Source: Bacteroidales bacterium
Lineage (GTDB): Bacteria; Bacteroidota; Bacteroidia; Bacteroidales; FEN-979
NCBI GenBank assembly: GCA_030681475.1
Contig: JAUXWT010000049.1
Coordinates: 104,871-168,870, forward strand
Length of the DNA: 64,000 nt
Reading direction: 5' to 3'
A program made the translations under genes and the position numbers. The notes under the pieces are model-generated. The model saw nothing but the letters and a program-made list of their open reading frames with translations, was not told the origin of the DNA and ran no database searches. Of this stretch, positions 19,813 through 27,985 are shown piece by piece. The first letter of the stretch is position 1; every line of letters starts with the position of its first letter.

Positions 19813-21276
19813 ATGAGAAGAGCATCCATCATCCTCCTGATAACCACCTTGTCCTCCTTCCTCATCCATGCCCAAACGGCAGAAGATGCCTTGCGTTTCT
19901 CCCGTGTTTTCTACAGTGGCACCGCCAGGTTTAACGGACTAAGCGGAGCTTTTGGCGCTGTTGGCGCCGATTTCTCCACACTCGCCACCAATCCTGCCGG
20001 CATCGGGTTATATACAGCCTCAGAAATGACGCTGACCTTAGCCCCGACCATCGGATATTCTTCCACCATGTACAACGGAACAAATGCCTCCGATAACCGC
20101 CTCAATTTCGGGGTTGGCAATTTCGGGGTTATTTTCAACATCAACCCCTATTCAAAAAACAAGTCGGGGGTGATAAAAAATATCAACGTTGGTTTTGGAT
20201 TTAACAGGCAGAACGACTTTAACAACCGTGTGGCAATCAACGGAGTAAATTCAAAAAACTCCCTGATGCAAAGCTATGCGAACACACTGAATGCAGAAAA
20301 AACTCCTCCGGCCTATATACAGGAAGACTTTCCTTTTGATATCGGATTGGCTTATGGTACAAACCTGGTCTTTCATGATTCGGCCACAAATAAATATTAC
20401 AGTGATGCTGAATTCGGAGGGGTAATCCAGAATAAGCTGATCAGTACATACGGTTCAATGAATGAACTTGACCTGTCGGTCGGTGCAAACATTGCTGATA
20501 AACTGTTCGTCGGTATGACCTTCGGGGTACCTACCATCAACTTTTATCAAAACAGCATCTACAAGGAGACCCGCACAAATGATACGATCCCCAATTTCAT
20601 TTCACTGAACTACCGGTATAATCTGCATACACGCGGTACCGGTATCAACTTAAAAGTTGGACTGATCTATAAGCCTGCCGGATGGGTGAGGATCGGTGCA
20701 AGCATCCATACGCCAACCTGGTTTCCAACCATGCGGGATCAATGGTCGGCCAGCATGCAGTCAACATTTACAAACCCGGAATGGAATAGTACGCAATACT
20801 CTCCTATCGGAACGTATGACTACCGGTTAACCACACCGTTCCGGGCCATGGGCAGCCTTGCCTTGATCATCGGGCAGTTTGGTTTGGTCAGCGCCGATTA
20901 TGAATATGTAAACTATTCCCAGGCCCGGTTTAATTCATCCTATGACAGTTATGATGATGTAAACAAAGTGATCGAAACAGATTATCAATCATATGGTAAC
21001 ATTCGGGTCGGTACCGAATGGAGAGTTTACAACTTCAGGGTAAGAGGGGGTTTCGGATACTTCAGCAACCCGTATACCGGCGGGACCAATAACAGTGAAC
21101 GGTTCCAGGTATCCGGAGGAATAGGTTACAGGCTAAAACATTTTTTTACCGACGTAACTTATGTATGGACAAAGATGAATCAGGATTATTACCTGTATGA
21201 CCCGGGAATGGTAAACCCAGCCATCATCAGTAATTACACGAATACTGTTTCCGCAACAGTCGGAATCAGGTTTTAG
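19813..21276 (+). CDS. OmpP1/FadL-like outer membrane porin
   Basis: 487 residues with a signal peptide (IILLITTLSSFLIHAQ). The N-terminal region TARFNGLSGAFGAVGADFSTLATNPAGIGLY is the usual hatch-domain signature of FadL/TodX transporters (NPAG motif). The remainder is alternating strands ending in VSATVGIRF with a terminal Phe, as expected for an outer-membrane barrel. The family takes up hydrophobic compounds such as fatty acids. The gene follows the lipoprotein gene by 28 nt and probably shares its transcript. Its 3' end overlaps the convergent TPR gene by 11 bp, with a terminator just inside that gene. Confidence 0.88.
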   Translation: MRRASIILLITTLSSFLIHAQTAEDALRFSRVFYSGTARFNGLSGAFGAVGADFSTLATNPAGIGLYTASEMTLTLAPTIGYSSTMYNGTNASDNRLNFGVGNFGVIFNINPYSKNKSGVIKNINVGFGFNRQNDFNNRVAINGVNSKNSLMQSYANTLNAEKTPPAYIQEDFPFDIGLAYGTNLVFHDSATNKYYSDAEFGGVIQNKLISTYGSMNELDLSVGANIADKLFVGMTFGVPTINFYQNSIYKETRTNDTIPNFISLNYRYNLHTRGTGINLKVGLIYKPAGWVRIGASIHTPTWFPTMRDQWSASMQSTFTNPEWNSTQYSPIGTYDYRLTTPFRAMGSLALIIGQFGLVSADYEYVNYSQARFNSSYDSYDDVNKVIETDYQSYGNIRVGTEWRVYNFRVRGGFGYFSNPYTGGTNNSERFQVSGGIGYRLKHFFTDVTYVWTKMNQDYYLYDPGMVNPAIISNYTNTVSATVGIRF

Positions 21277-22813
21277 GTGAGTGTGTTTTCAATCTGTTCA
21301 AACCAGCCTTTGCCTTTTGGTGAAGGCTGGTTTTGTATTCACGGGAATTGATTGACAGACACATCCGGTAAGCGCTATCGGCTTTGGCATATGCGCCGCT
21401 GTTTTCATAGAGCAATCCCAACTGATATGCAGCGCTCGCTGCAAAATAATACGATTCAGTTTTGCCGCGGAGAACGGTTTGCTGATAATTCTGAACAGCC
21501 TTCTCGAAATTTCCGGTCTCATGGTATATCCTGCCAAGCCGGTAGGTATATTCAAGCAGGTCACGTTTTGAATTAACCGCTGTTCTTACGGGATTATTCA
21601 GTAATTCATCCATCGCAAGGTCATGGTAACCACCGTCGGATAACAACCGTGCCCGAAGTAAAATGAGGTTTGGCGCCTCACCACCAGCAGCTTCATATAA
21701 TGCCTGCTTGTCTTCATCCGTTACCGGTTTTTGCTGTAACAGCACCTTATTGATCATCAGGCGATAACCCACCGAGTCGCCCCGTAACAGTGCAACCCAT
21801 GCTAATTTCTGAAACGCCGCGCCGATATAATTCCGGCCTTTGAACCTGGCAGTAAATTGTTCAAAATAGCGGAAAGCGCTCGTGTCCAGTTTATTCAGCC
21901 TTGCCATACCTTCAAGGTAGTCGAGGTAACAGAAACTGAATGTTTGCGATATTGATGAACGCTTCCGGAGTACGGTCAGCGCCTCATCATTGAAACCGTT
22001 TTTCATCAGGATGGTCGCCCGTGCGTAAATCTCCAAGGGACTTTTTAAATTAATTTCAAACGGCGGATCATCCATCAATTTCACCAATTGTATGGCATCG
22101 CTTTTGTTTTTCTGCAGATTCAAAGTAAGAAATGCAAGATAAAAAGATGCCTGGGGTTTGTACATCCGGGCAATCATATCGGGTCCGTCATACACCGCTA
22201 CCTGGCGAATCTCGTTCAACCCGGCTTCGAGCGATCCGTTCAGGCCGATCAGGTTGCTCATCCATTTGTAGTTGTCAGGGACCAGGCTGACCAATACATG
22301 AACCACGCCCATCCCGATATTGTTGATCTTAAAAGAGGGATGACGTTTTTGGTTTTCCGAAAAAAATCCGTATGCCTTATGAATTTCGATTGCAGCCTGT
22401 GTATAATCACCGAATTTAAGCCTGATCATCGCCCACTGCAAATGAACTTCACCCAAACAAAAATTATAGTACGGGGAGTCCTTCCGGCCATTTTCCAGGG
22501 TTGAGACCATTACCCCTATTTTGTCCTTGAGCCGGTCATAAACACTCCGTTCCTCCCCGATGGTCAACGTAAGAAAATCAATGCAACTCTCAAGATAAAC
22601 GGGAAGGAGGTTATCAGGTTCCGCTTTTTTTTCGATGGCGATCAGTTTATGGGCATCGTCGAAATGGAGCGACATGATGGCCTCGTATGCCTCTCTGCAG
22701 TTTGCATCGTAACTGTATTGGGAATGAACCCGTTGAATGAAAAGGAGAAAGGCGCCTGTGATCAGGAAAATCCTGAACCATGGCGCCTTCCGGGCTTTAC
22801 GGTTGGTGGCCAT
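21266..22813 (-). CDS. Secreted TPR-repeat protein of unknown function
   Basis: 515 residues from ATG 22813, with a signal peptide (FRIFLITGAFLLFIQRVHS, then QYSYD). The mature part is all helical with TPR-like units, clearest at the C-terminus (YRLGRIYHETGNFEKAVQNYQQTV and YQLGLLYENSGAYAKADSAYRMCL). It is probably periplasmic or surface-facing and acts as a protein scaffold. ATG overlaps the stop of the zinc-ribbon gene as TAATG on the minus strand, a strong sign of coupled translation. No enzyme motif. A longer start at 22870 would lie inside the upstream gene and would bury the signal peptide. Confidence 0.8.
   Translation of the reverse strand: MATNRKARKAPWFRIFLITGAFLLFIQRVHSQYSYDANCREAYEAIMSLHFDDAHKLIAIEKKAEPDNLLPVYLESCIDFLTLTIGEERSVYDRLKDKIGVMVSTLENGRKDSPYYNFCLGEVHLQWAMIRLKFGDYTQAAIEIHKAYGFFSENQKRHPSFKINNIGMGVVHVLVSLVPDNYKWMSNLIGLNGSLEAGLNEIRQVAVYDGPDMIARMYKPQASFYLAFLTLNLQKNKSDAIQLVKLMDDPPFEINLKSPLEIYARATILMKNGFNDEALTVLRKRSSISQTFSFCYLDYLEGMARLNKLDTSAFRYFEQFTARFKGRNYIGAAFQKLAWVALLRGDSVGYRLMINKVLLQQKPVTDEDKQALYEAAGGEAPNLILLRARLLSDGGYHDLAMDELLNNPVRTAVNSKRDLLEYTYRLGRIYHETGNFEKAVQNYQQTVLRGKTESYYFAASAAYQLGLLYENSGAYAKADSAYRMCLSINSREYKTSLHQKAKAGLNRLKTHSPKT
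21301..21334 (+). terminator. Terminator of the FadL-like gene, inside the opposite gene
   Basis: AACCAGCCTT (21301-21310) pairs with AAGGCTGGTT (21323-21332), 12-nt loop, followed by a short T-run. It lies in the last codons of the convergent TPR gene. Confidence 0.7.
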
Positions 22814-23760
22814 TAATGCACGGCGCTCACGATACCACCATCGACCAGTATCCGGCCGCAATATTCGCAAACAATGATCTTTTTGTGCATTCTGATGTCC
22901 AATTGATGTTGCGGGGGTATTTTATTAAAGCAGCCGCCACAGGCATCGCGCTCGATCTGAACGACGGCCAGGCCATTGCGGGCATTTTTGCGGATCCTTG
23001 TATAAGCGGTTAGCAACCGGTCTTCGATGAATTGTTTGTTGTTTTCGGAGTTTGTGATCAGGTCGCTCTCCTCTTTTTCAGTTTCAGCAATGATATCTTC
23101 CAACTCATTGCGTTTGATCTCAAGGTCGTTCTTTCGATCCTCCAAAGTCTTCTGAAAAGTTTCAATTTCCTCTTTTTTAAGTTCAAGGTTCGCCTGAAAC
23201 TCCCTGATCCTTTTCTCTGAAAGTTGAATTTCGAGGTTTTGATATTCGATCTCCTTGGTCAAGGAGTCGTATTCCCTGTTGTTTCTGACGTTCATCTGCT
23301 GGTCTTCATACTTTTTGATCAGCGCCAGTGCATCTTTAACTGTGGTTTTCTTGTCGGTAATGGATTTTTCCATCACCAGCGTTTCCTGAATATAGTTGTC
23401 AACCCTGGTCTCAAGTCCAATGATCTCATCTTCAAGATCCTGAACCTCCAATGGCAGTTCACCACGGATGATCCGGATCTTATCAACCTGTGAGTCAACT
23501 TGCTGAAGGCTGTACAATGCAATTAATTTTTGCTCGATAGTGATTTCACTCTTGTCATCAACAACCTCAGTTTTGGCCTTGGAAGCAATTTTTGCTTCAA
23601 CAGTTTCCTTAGGAGCAACCTTAACCTCAACAGTTTCCTCGATTACATCATCAACTTTGGCAACTTTTTTACGCGGCGGGGCAGTTACCTTGGCAACCGG
23701 TTTCCTGGCTAATTTTGATGGCTTGGAAGTGGCGATTGGCTTGCTTGTTGTTTTTGCCAT
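22813..23760 (-). CDS. Coiled-coil C4 zinc-ribbon protein (DUF164/CT398-like)
   Basis: 315 residues. Residues 1-75 are an unusual Lys/Ala/Pro/Val/Glu-rich tail. Residues ~80-255 form a long antiparallel coiled coil (LIALYSLQQVDSQVDKIR, then many E/K/L heptads). The C-terminus is a zinc ribbon with four cysteines: CGGC near 276-279 and CEYC about 20 residues later. This matches the conserved bacterial family of possible nucleic-acid- or flagella-associated coiled-coil proteins, whose exact role is not settled. It has a -7 box within the end of nif3 and is coupled to the TPR gene downstream. Confidence 0.85.
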   Translation of the reverse strand: MAKTTSKPIATSKPSKLARKPVAKVTAPPRKKVAKVDDVIEETVEVKVAPKETVEAKIASKAKTEVVDDKSEITIEQKLIALYSLQQVDSQVDKIRIIRGELPLEVQDLEDEIIGLETRVDNYIQETLVMEKSITDKKTTVKDALALIKKYEDQQMNVRNNREYDSLTKEIEYQNLEIQLSEKRIREFQANLELKKEEIETFQKTLEDRKNDLEIKRNELEDIIAETEKEESDLITNSENNKQFIEDRLLTAYTRIRKNARNGLAVVQIERDACGGCFNKIPPQHQLDIRMHKKIIVCEYCGRILVDGGIVSAVH

Positions 23761-23771
23761 ATACTCTTTGT

Positions 23772-24866
23772 TTATAAATAATGAACAGGATTGGTATTTA
23801 CCTCTGAAATAAGGAATGCAAAGTTAGGAAATTTTTCAATAAGCGCATCATGAAGCCATTCTTTTACCCCCTGCTCGCTTTCATAATGACCTATATCTGC
23901 AAGAAGCATCCTATTATCCAGCCCGAAAAAGTCGTGATACTTCAAATCCGCGGTCAGGAAAACGTCTGCTTGTGACCTGATGGCCTCCTGAATCAGGAAA
24001 CTTCCTGAACCAGTGCACAATGCAACCAATCTGACCGGGCTTAATATCAAAGGGGAGTGTCTGATCACGGGAATGTCGAGTTTCTGTTTCACCAGTTCCA
24101 GAAATTCGGTTTCCCCACATGGTACATCAAGTTCCCCGATCAGGCCAGCGCCAGCACGTGGCAATTTGTTGTGGAGGGCATAAATGTCATAGGCCACCTC
24201 CTCATAGGGATGGGCGGCGATAAGTGCAGAAATGATCCTGTTTTCAAGGTACCGGGGAAATATTACCTCAATTCTCGTTTCATTTTCAACATGGATATTG
24301 TTCTTTTCACCCACAAACGGGTTGGCCCGGTCGGAGGCGCGGAAAGTTCCTTCGCCGTCCAGGTTGAAGCTGCAGCAATCATATTCACCGATATGGCCGG
24401 CACCGGCATTGAAGAGCGCGTGCCTAACCTTTCCGGTATGGTCAACCGGGCAAAACACGGCTAATTTCGCTAGTAAACCGGTTTTTGGGCTCAGTATCCG
24501 ATACCTGGATATTCCTAATTTGGAAAGTACCAGCGCATTCAGTCCGTGGAGGGTATTGTCAAGATTGGTATGGATGGCGTAAATGGCGATATTATGCTTT
24601 ATTGCGCTGATGATCACCAGTGTTTCAGGCTGTGACGGCGTCAGTTTTTTCAGTCCCTTGAAGATGAACGGGTGGTGAGAGATCACGAGGTTACACTTTT
24701 TGCTGACCGCTTCCGCCATAACCTCATTGGTCAGGTCGAGGCACAACAACGCCTGATGAAATTCAGTGTCGGGGTCGCCCAGGAGCAATCCGCAGTTGTC
24801 ATAATCTTCCTGTAACGAAAGGGGGGAAAGGGTTTCGAGGTAGCGGGTGATGTCGGAAATTTTCAT
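23772..24866 (-). CDS. Nif3-like dinuclear metal centre protein
   Basis: 364 residues from ATG 24866. The N-terminal Nif3 domain has NCGLLLGDPD, LCLDLTNEV and ISHHPFIFKG, with His residues that bind two metals. The middle holds the inserted PII-like domain typical of the longer form (residues ~130-235). The C-terminal half has CTGSGSF, DVFLTADLKYHD and DIGHYESEQ, which complete the metal site. The family forms hexameric rings and is proposed to act as a GTP cyclohydrolase 1 type 2-like enzyme, but function is unsettled. It is the first gene of the nif3 - zinc ribbon - TPR group, a pairing common in Bacteroidota. Confidence 0.92.
   Translation of the reverse strand: MKISDITRYLETLSPLSLQEDYDNCGLLLGDPDTEFHQALLCLDLTNEVMAEAVSKKCNLVISHHPFIFKGLKKLTPSQPETLVIISAIKHNIAIYAIHTNLDNTLHGLNALVLSKLGISRYRILSPKTGLLAKLAVFCPVDHTGKVRHALFNAGAGHIGEYDCCSFNLDGEGTFRASDRANPFVGEKNNIHVENETRIEVIFPRYLENRIISALIAAHPYEEVAYDIYALHNKLPRAGAGLIGELDVPCGETEFLELVKQKLDIPVIRHSPLILSPVRLVALCTGSGSFLIQEAIRSQADVFLTADLKYHDFFGLDNRMLLADIGHYESEQGVKEWLHDALIEKFPNFAFLISEVNTNPVHYL
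23819..23826 (-). promoter_or_regulatory. Possible internal -7 box for the zinc-ribbon gene
   Basis: Minus-strand TAACTTTG matches TAnnTTTG. It lies in the 3' end of nif3, 58 nt before the ATG at 23760. Confidence 0.35.
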
Positions 24867-24886
24867 TAGTGTATTTTTTTCAATGA

Positions 24887-24894
24887 CAAAGATA
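24887..24894 (-). promoter_or_regulatory. Bacteroidota -7 box for nif3
   Basis: Minus-strand TATCTTTG, full match to TAnnTTTG, 20 nt before the ATG at 24866. Confidence 0.6.
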
Positions 24895-24920
24895 GGGAAT
24901 TTAAGGAGTCCGGAAATCCC

Positions 24921-24938
24921 CAATGCAGGCAATGCAGG
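24921..24938 (+). repeat. Two-unit 9-bp repeat
   Basis: CAATGCAGG twice in tandem; same unit family as at 40088-40132. Confidence 0.6.
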
Positions 24939-25069
24939 TATGCAAAAATGGAGCCGGTTTTTTCATGCCCTCTTGTTCATAACCTGTTTAAAAGTTTATC
25001 CCTTCGCATCTTGTTCGTGGAAGAAAAATGCCGACTATTGTCAGGTTAATTCTCACCCATCATTTGAAC

Positions 25070-25474
25070 ATGAAATCATCAAGGATATTTATTGTTGACA
25101 AAAACCCCATCCACCGGAATCTGATCAGGTACAATCTCGAAAGCAACAAATTTACGAATGTGCATGTTTTTCCTTCGGGAGAAGAGTGCCTGTACCGGAT
25201 GGAGCATAAAATTTATCCCGATCTGCTCATCGCCAGCTTCTTCACCGGGAACAGCACAGGATTTGATTTTTTACGCAGCATCCTGGAAATTTCTCCTTTC
25301 ACCCTGGTTATTTACTTCGACAAATTTGAAGATCCTCAATTACCTCAAAGGCTGATTGAGGCGGGTGCACACGATTTTGTGGGTAAAACCACCGACCCGG
25401 ATGCAGGCATTTCCGCACTTCTTAAGAATATAAATTACCTCCTTAGGGAAACAGCACTTGTAAACCTGCAATAA
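25070..25474 (+). CDS. Stand-alone receiver-like protein lacking the phospho-acceptor Asp
   Basis: 134 residues with the overall pattern of a CheY receiver domain: RIFIVDKNPIHRNLIRYNLE at the start, SGEECLYRM, PDLLIASFF, GFDFLRSI and AGAHDFVGK. Key residues are changed. The acid pair near the start is D10-K11 instead of two acids. The place of the phosphorylated Asp is Ser56 (PDLLIAS). The switch Thr/Ser after beta-4 is replaced by Asp (VIYFD). Lys106 is kept. It probably cannot be phosphorylated in the normal way and may act as a constitutive interaction module. No output domain and no kinase nearby. ATG 25070 starts at the domain; lpxK begins 26 nt downstream. Confidence 0.75.
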   Translation: MKSSRIFIVDKNPIHRNLIRYNLESNKFTNVHVFPSGEECLYRMEHKIYPDLLIASFFTGNSTGFDFLRSILEISPFTLVIYFDKFEDPQLPQRLIEAGAHDFVGKTTDPDAGISALLKNINYLLRETALVNLQ

Positions 25475-25500
25475 TTTTTTATAACTTAGGAGCTTCAATT

Positions 25501-26568
25501 ATGACACGGATACTCCAGGTTATATTGCTCCCAATTTCTTTATGTTATGGCCTGACCATGGCGATCAGGAATTTGCTTTTCGACATTCATCTGCTTCCTT
25601 CCAAAACCTTTGATAAACCTGTTATTTCAGTCGGAAACCTCACCCATGGCGGAACCGGTAAAACTCCTCATATTGAATATTTGATCAGGCTTTTATCTCC
25701 GGCAATGTCCGTCGCCAGTCTCAGCCGTGGATATGGCCGGAAAAGCCGCGGTTTTATCCTCGGTTCAAAACGTTCGAATGTGAAATATATAGGCGATGAA
25801 CCGCTGCAGATCTTAAAAAAGTTCGACACGCTGAAGGTCGCCGTTGATGAAAAGCGGAGCCGTGGCATCACCATCCTGTTGGAGAAGTACCCCGATCTGA
25901 ATGTCATCCTGCTCGATGACGCTTTTCAACATCGTTATGTAAAGCCCGGCCTGTCCATCCTATTGACTGATTATCATCTCCCTTTCTTTGATAATCTGAT
26001 CCTCCCTTCCGGATCTTTGCGCGAATTCCGTTCCGGAGCCGGTCGGGCCGACATTATCGTGGTCACCAAAACACCGAAGATCTTCTCCCCCATCACGCGC
26101 AGGAGGATCATGGAAGAATTAAAACCAAAAACCCATCAACGGGTCTATTTCTCATATATCAAGTACATGGATCCGGAGCCAGTTTTTGACACCCCTGATT
26201 TATCGTTTCCGGAGAGGATGACAAACATCCTTCTTTTCACAGGAATTGCCAACGATTATCCCCTTACCGAGCACCTTGAACGGATGTGCAGCGAACTTAT
26301 CGTAATGAAATTTGCCGATCATCATCCGTATTCCGTCAGGGATGTTGAGGGAATTATCAGGAAATTCAACGACTTACCTACTCAAAAGAAGGTCATCGTA
26401 ACCACCGAGAAGGATGTGATGCGGTTGAAAACTCCGGAAATTAGCGGTTATTTGAAAAATTTGCCGTTATTTTGCGTTCCCATGGAGATTGATTTTCATG
26501 GCGACGACAAAGAAAAATTTGATAACGAGATTTTACAGTATGTTAAAAAAAATCAAAGAAACCGTTGA
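25501..26568 (+). CDS. lpxK: Tetraacyldisaccharide 4'-kinase
   Basis: Phosphorylates the 4' position of the lipid A disaccharide at the inner membrane, using ATP. 355 residues: an N-terminal membrane-associated helix, the P-loop NLTHGGTGKTPHIEYL (residues ~49-64), SLSRGYGRKSRG, GDEPLQI, and the conserved DDAFQHRYVKPGLSILLTD region with the catalytic Asp/His (near 140-160). The C-terminal lobe has TGIANDYPL and FADHHPYS. All match LpxK. The 3' end overlaps pnp by 29 bp, an odd pairing in function but common in compact genomes. Confidence 0.95.
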   Translation: MTRILQVILLPISLCYGLTMAIRNLLFDIHLLPSKTFDKPVISVGNLTHGGTGKTPHIEYLIRLLSPAMSVASLSRGYGRKSRGFILGSKRSNVKYIGDEPLQILKKFDTLKVAVDEKRSRGITILLEKYPDLNVILLDDAFQHRYVKPGLSILLTDYHLPFFDNLILPSGSLREFRSGAGRADIIVVTKTPKIFSPITRRRIMEELKPKTHQRVYFSYIKYMDPEPVFDTPDLSFPERMTNILLFTGIANDYPLTEHLERMCSELIVMKFADHHPYSVRDVEGIIRKFNDLPTQKKVIVTTEKDVMRLKTPEISGYLKNLPLFCVPMEIDFHGDDKEKFDNEILQYVKKNQRNR

Positions 26569-27349
26569 ATACCTTGAAAGCAAGATCACTACAAAGCCTG
26601 AAGTTGGCATTATCCTGGGAACCGGACTCGGGGGACTTGTAAACGAAATCGAGATCCGCCACACCCTTCCTTACGAATTCATTCCAAATTTCCCGGTTTC
26701 AACCGTTGACGGGCATAACGGGCAACTGATCTTCGGCACGATGGGGGGTAAAAATATCGTGGCCATGCAGGGCCGTTTTCACTATTACGAGGGATATACC
26801 ATGCAGGAGATCACATTCCCGGTGATGGTGATGAAGTTCCTGGGCATTGAGTTGCTGGTACTCTCCAATGCCAGCGGCGGAGTGAACCCAGATTTTGAGG
26901 TTGGCGACATCATGGTTATCAACGACCATATCAACCTGATGAAAGACAACCCGTTGATCGGAAAAAACGAGGAGGAGATCGGAACACGTTTCCCGGATAT
27001 GGGTCATGCCTATGATCCCCAGCTTATCGAAAAGGCGATGGGGATCGCCCGGAAGCACGGGATAAAATTGCAGCAGGGTGTTTATGCGGCCGTCTCCGGA
27101 CCAACTTACGAAACCCCGGCCGAATACCGTTACATCCGGACTATCGGGGCGGATGCCGTTGGCATGTCAACTATTCCGGAGGTGATCGCGGCACGGCACA
27201 TGGGACTGAAGTGCTTCGCGGTATCCATTATTTCTGACCTGGGCGTTCCGGGAAAGATCGTTGAAATAACCCACAAGCATGTCATTGATGCGGCAAGTGC
27301 GGTGGAACCTCTCATGACGCAGATTATCAAGGAGATGATTGCCGGTTGA
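26540..27349 (+). CDS. Purine-nucleoside phosphorylase (trimeric type I)
   Basis: Splits purine nucleosides with phosphate to the free base and ribose-1-phosphate (salvage). 269 residues from ATG 26540, which sits inside the end of lpxK. Motifs are ILGTGLGGLVNEIE (phosphate site), FPVSTVDGHNGQL, MQGRFHYYEGY, LSNASGGVNPDF, AAVSGPTYETPAEYR and GMSTIPEVIAARHMG. These are the signatures of the trimeric PNP/MTA phosphorylase family, with the Glu in GPTYETPAEY and the Asn/Asp region (SDLG) for base recognition. The set indicates inosine/guanosine preference, but MTAP-like use is not excluded. Confidence 0.94.
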   Translation: MLKKIKETVEYLESKITTKPEVGIILGTGLGGLVNEIEIRHTLPYEFIPNFPVSTVDGHNGQLIFGTMGGKNIVAMQGRFHYYEGYTMQEITFPVMVMKFLGIELLVLSNASGGVNPDFEVGDIMVINDHINLMKDNPLIGKNEEEIGTRFPDMGHAYDPQLIEKAMGIARKHGIKLQQGVYAAVSGPTYETPAEYRYIRTIGADAVGMSTIPEVIAARHMGLKCFAVSIISDLGVPGKIVEITHKHVIDAASAVEPLMTQIIKEMIAG

Positions 27350-27358
27350 GAAAAATTT

Positions 27359-27401
27359 CTCGCTGAGTTTCGCAGAGTTTTACGCGGAGTTTCGCAGAGT
27401 A
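27359..27401 (+). repeat. Imperfect GAGTTTCGCAGAG direct repeat
   Basis: Two GAGTTTCGCAGAG copies separated by TTTTACGCG, in the 91-bp gap after pnp. The wording resembles the other cgcagag elements at 42438 and 61823. Confidence 0.6.
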
Positions 27402-27440
27402 TTATTGTGATATTGGCTGGTAATCAAGTTCTGACGGGGT

Positions 27441-27926
27441 TTACAAAGCAATTTCCAGCACTTTGATTTTCCAGCGGCGGCTGGTTTTACATCTTTTTTC
27501 GGTCAGCGAAAAGGAGATTAAACCGGCGCCAAGCATGGATCCTGAGATGATGAACATATCGGAGGTAAACACCTGTTCATTGTTAATGAGATGGTTGAAA
27601 CCGATGATCGTAAAAATACCCAAACTTCCGATCACCATATAACCGCTGAATTTTTTCGGAAAATAGAACTGTTTGTAAACAGACCCGATATCACCCAAAC
27701 GAACATCAATGGGCAGGAATCCCGCCACGGAGATCATGCTGTCGCTGACAGACCATAGTTTTCCACGCAACAAAGTATCCGGTTTGGAAACCCTTAGTTT
27801 CAGATAGTCGCCGGTGTGATAAAAATACTTTCGTGATGTACCGATTTTCTCAACCAGCATGACCTTTTGGGCAAAGATGAAGCCCGTAACAAAATAAAAG
27901 ACAAGCAGAAAAACGAGTTTTTTCAT
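27441..27926 (-). CDS. Small membrane/exported protein of unknown function
   Basis: 161 residues from the second of two ATGs. It has a signal peptide or first helix (LVFLLVFYFVTGFIFAQ), a beta-rich stretch (RKYFYHTGDYLKLRVSKPDTLLRGKLWSVSDSMI, given here in parts: DYLKLRVSK, RGKLWSV, DSMISVAGF), then two hydrophobic segments (MVIGSLGIFTIIGF and MFIISGSMLGAGLISFSL) and a basic tail. This is like conserved Bacteroidota proteins of about 160-200 residues seen next to lipid and envelope genes. Function unknown. The gene diverges from the LpxR-like gene with about 60 bp between starts. Confidence 0.7.
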   Translation of the reverse strand: MKKLVFLLVFYFVTGFIFAQKVMLVEKIGTSRKYFYHTGDYLKLRVSKPDTLLRGKLWSVSDSMISVAGFLPIDVRLGDIGSVYKQFYFPKKFSGYMVIGSLGIFTIIGFNHLINNEQVFTSDMFIISGSMLGAGLISFSLTEKRCKTSRRWKIKVLEIAL

Positions 27927-27969
27927 CATTAAAACTGATATGTAAAGATACGAAAAATCAGGATTTGAT

Positions 27970-27977
27970 TACCTTTG
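27970..27977 (+). promoter_or_regulatory. Bacteroidota -7 box for the LpxR-like gene
   Basis: TACCTTTG, a full match to TAnnTTTG, only 8 nt before ATG 27986. Confidence 0.5.
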
Positions 27978-27985
27978 TTGCCTCG

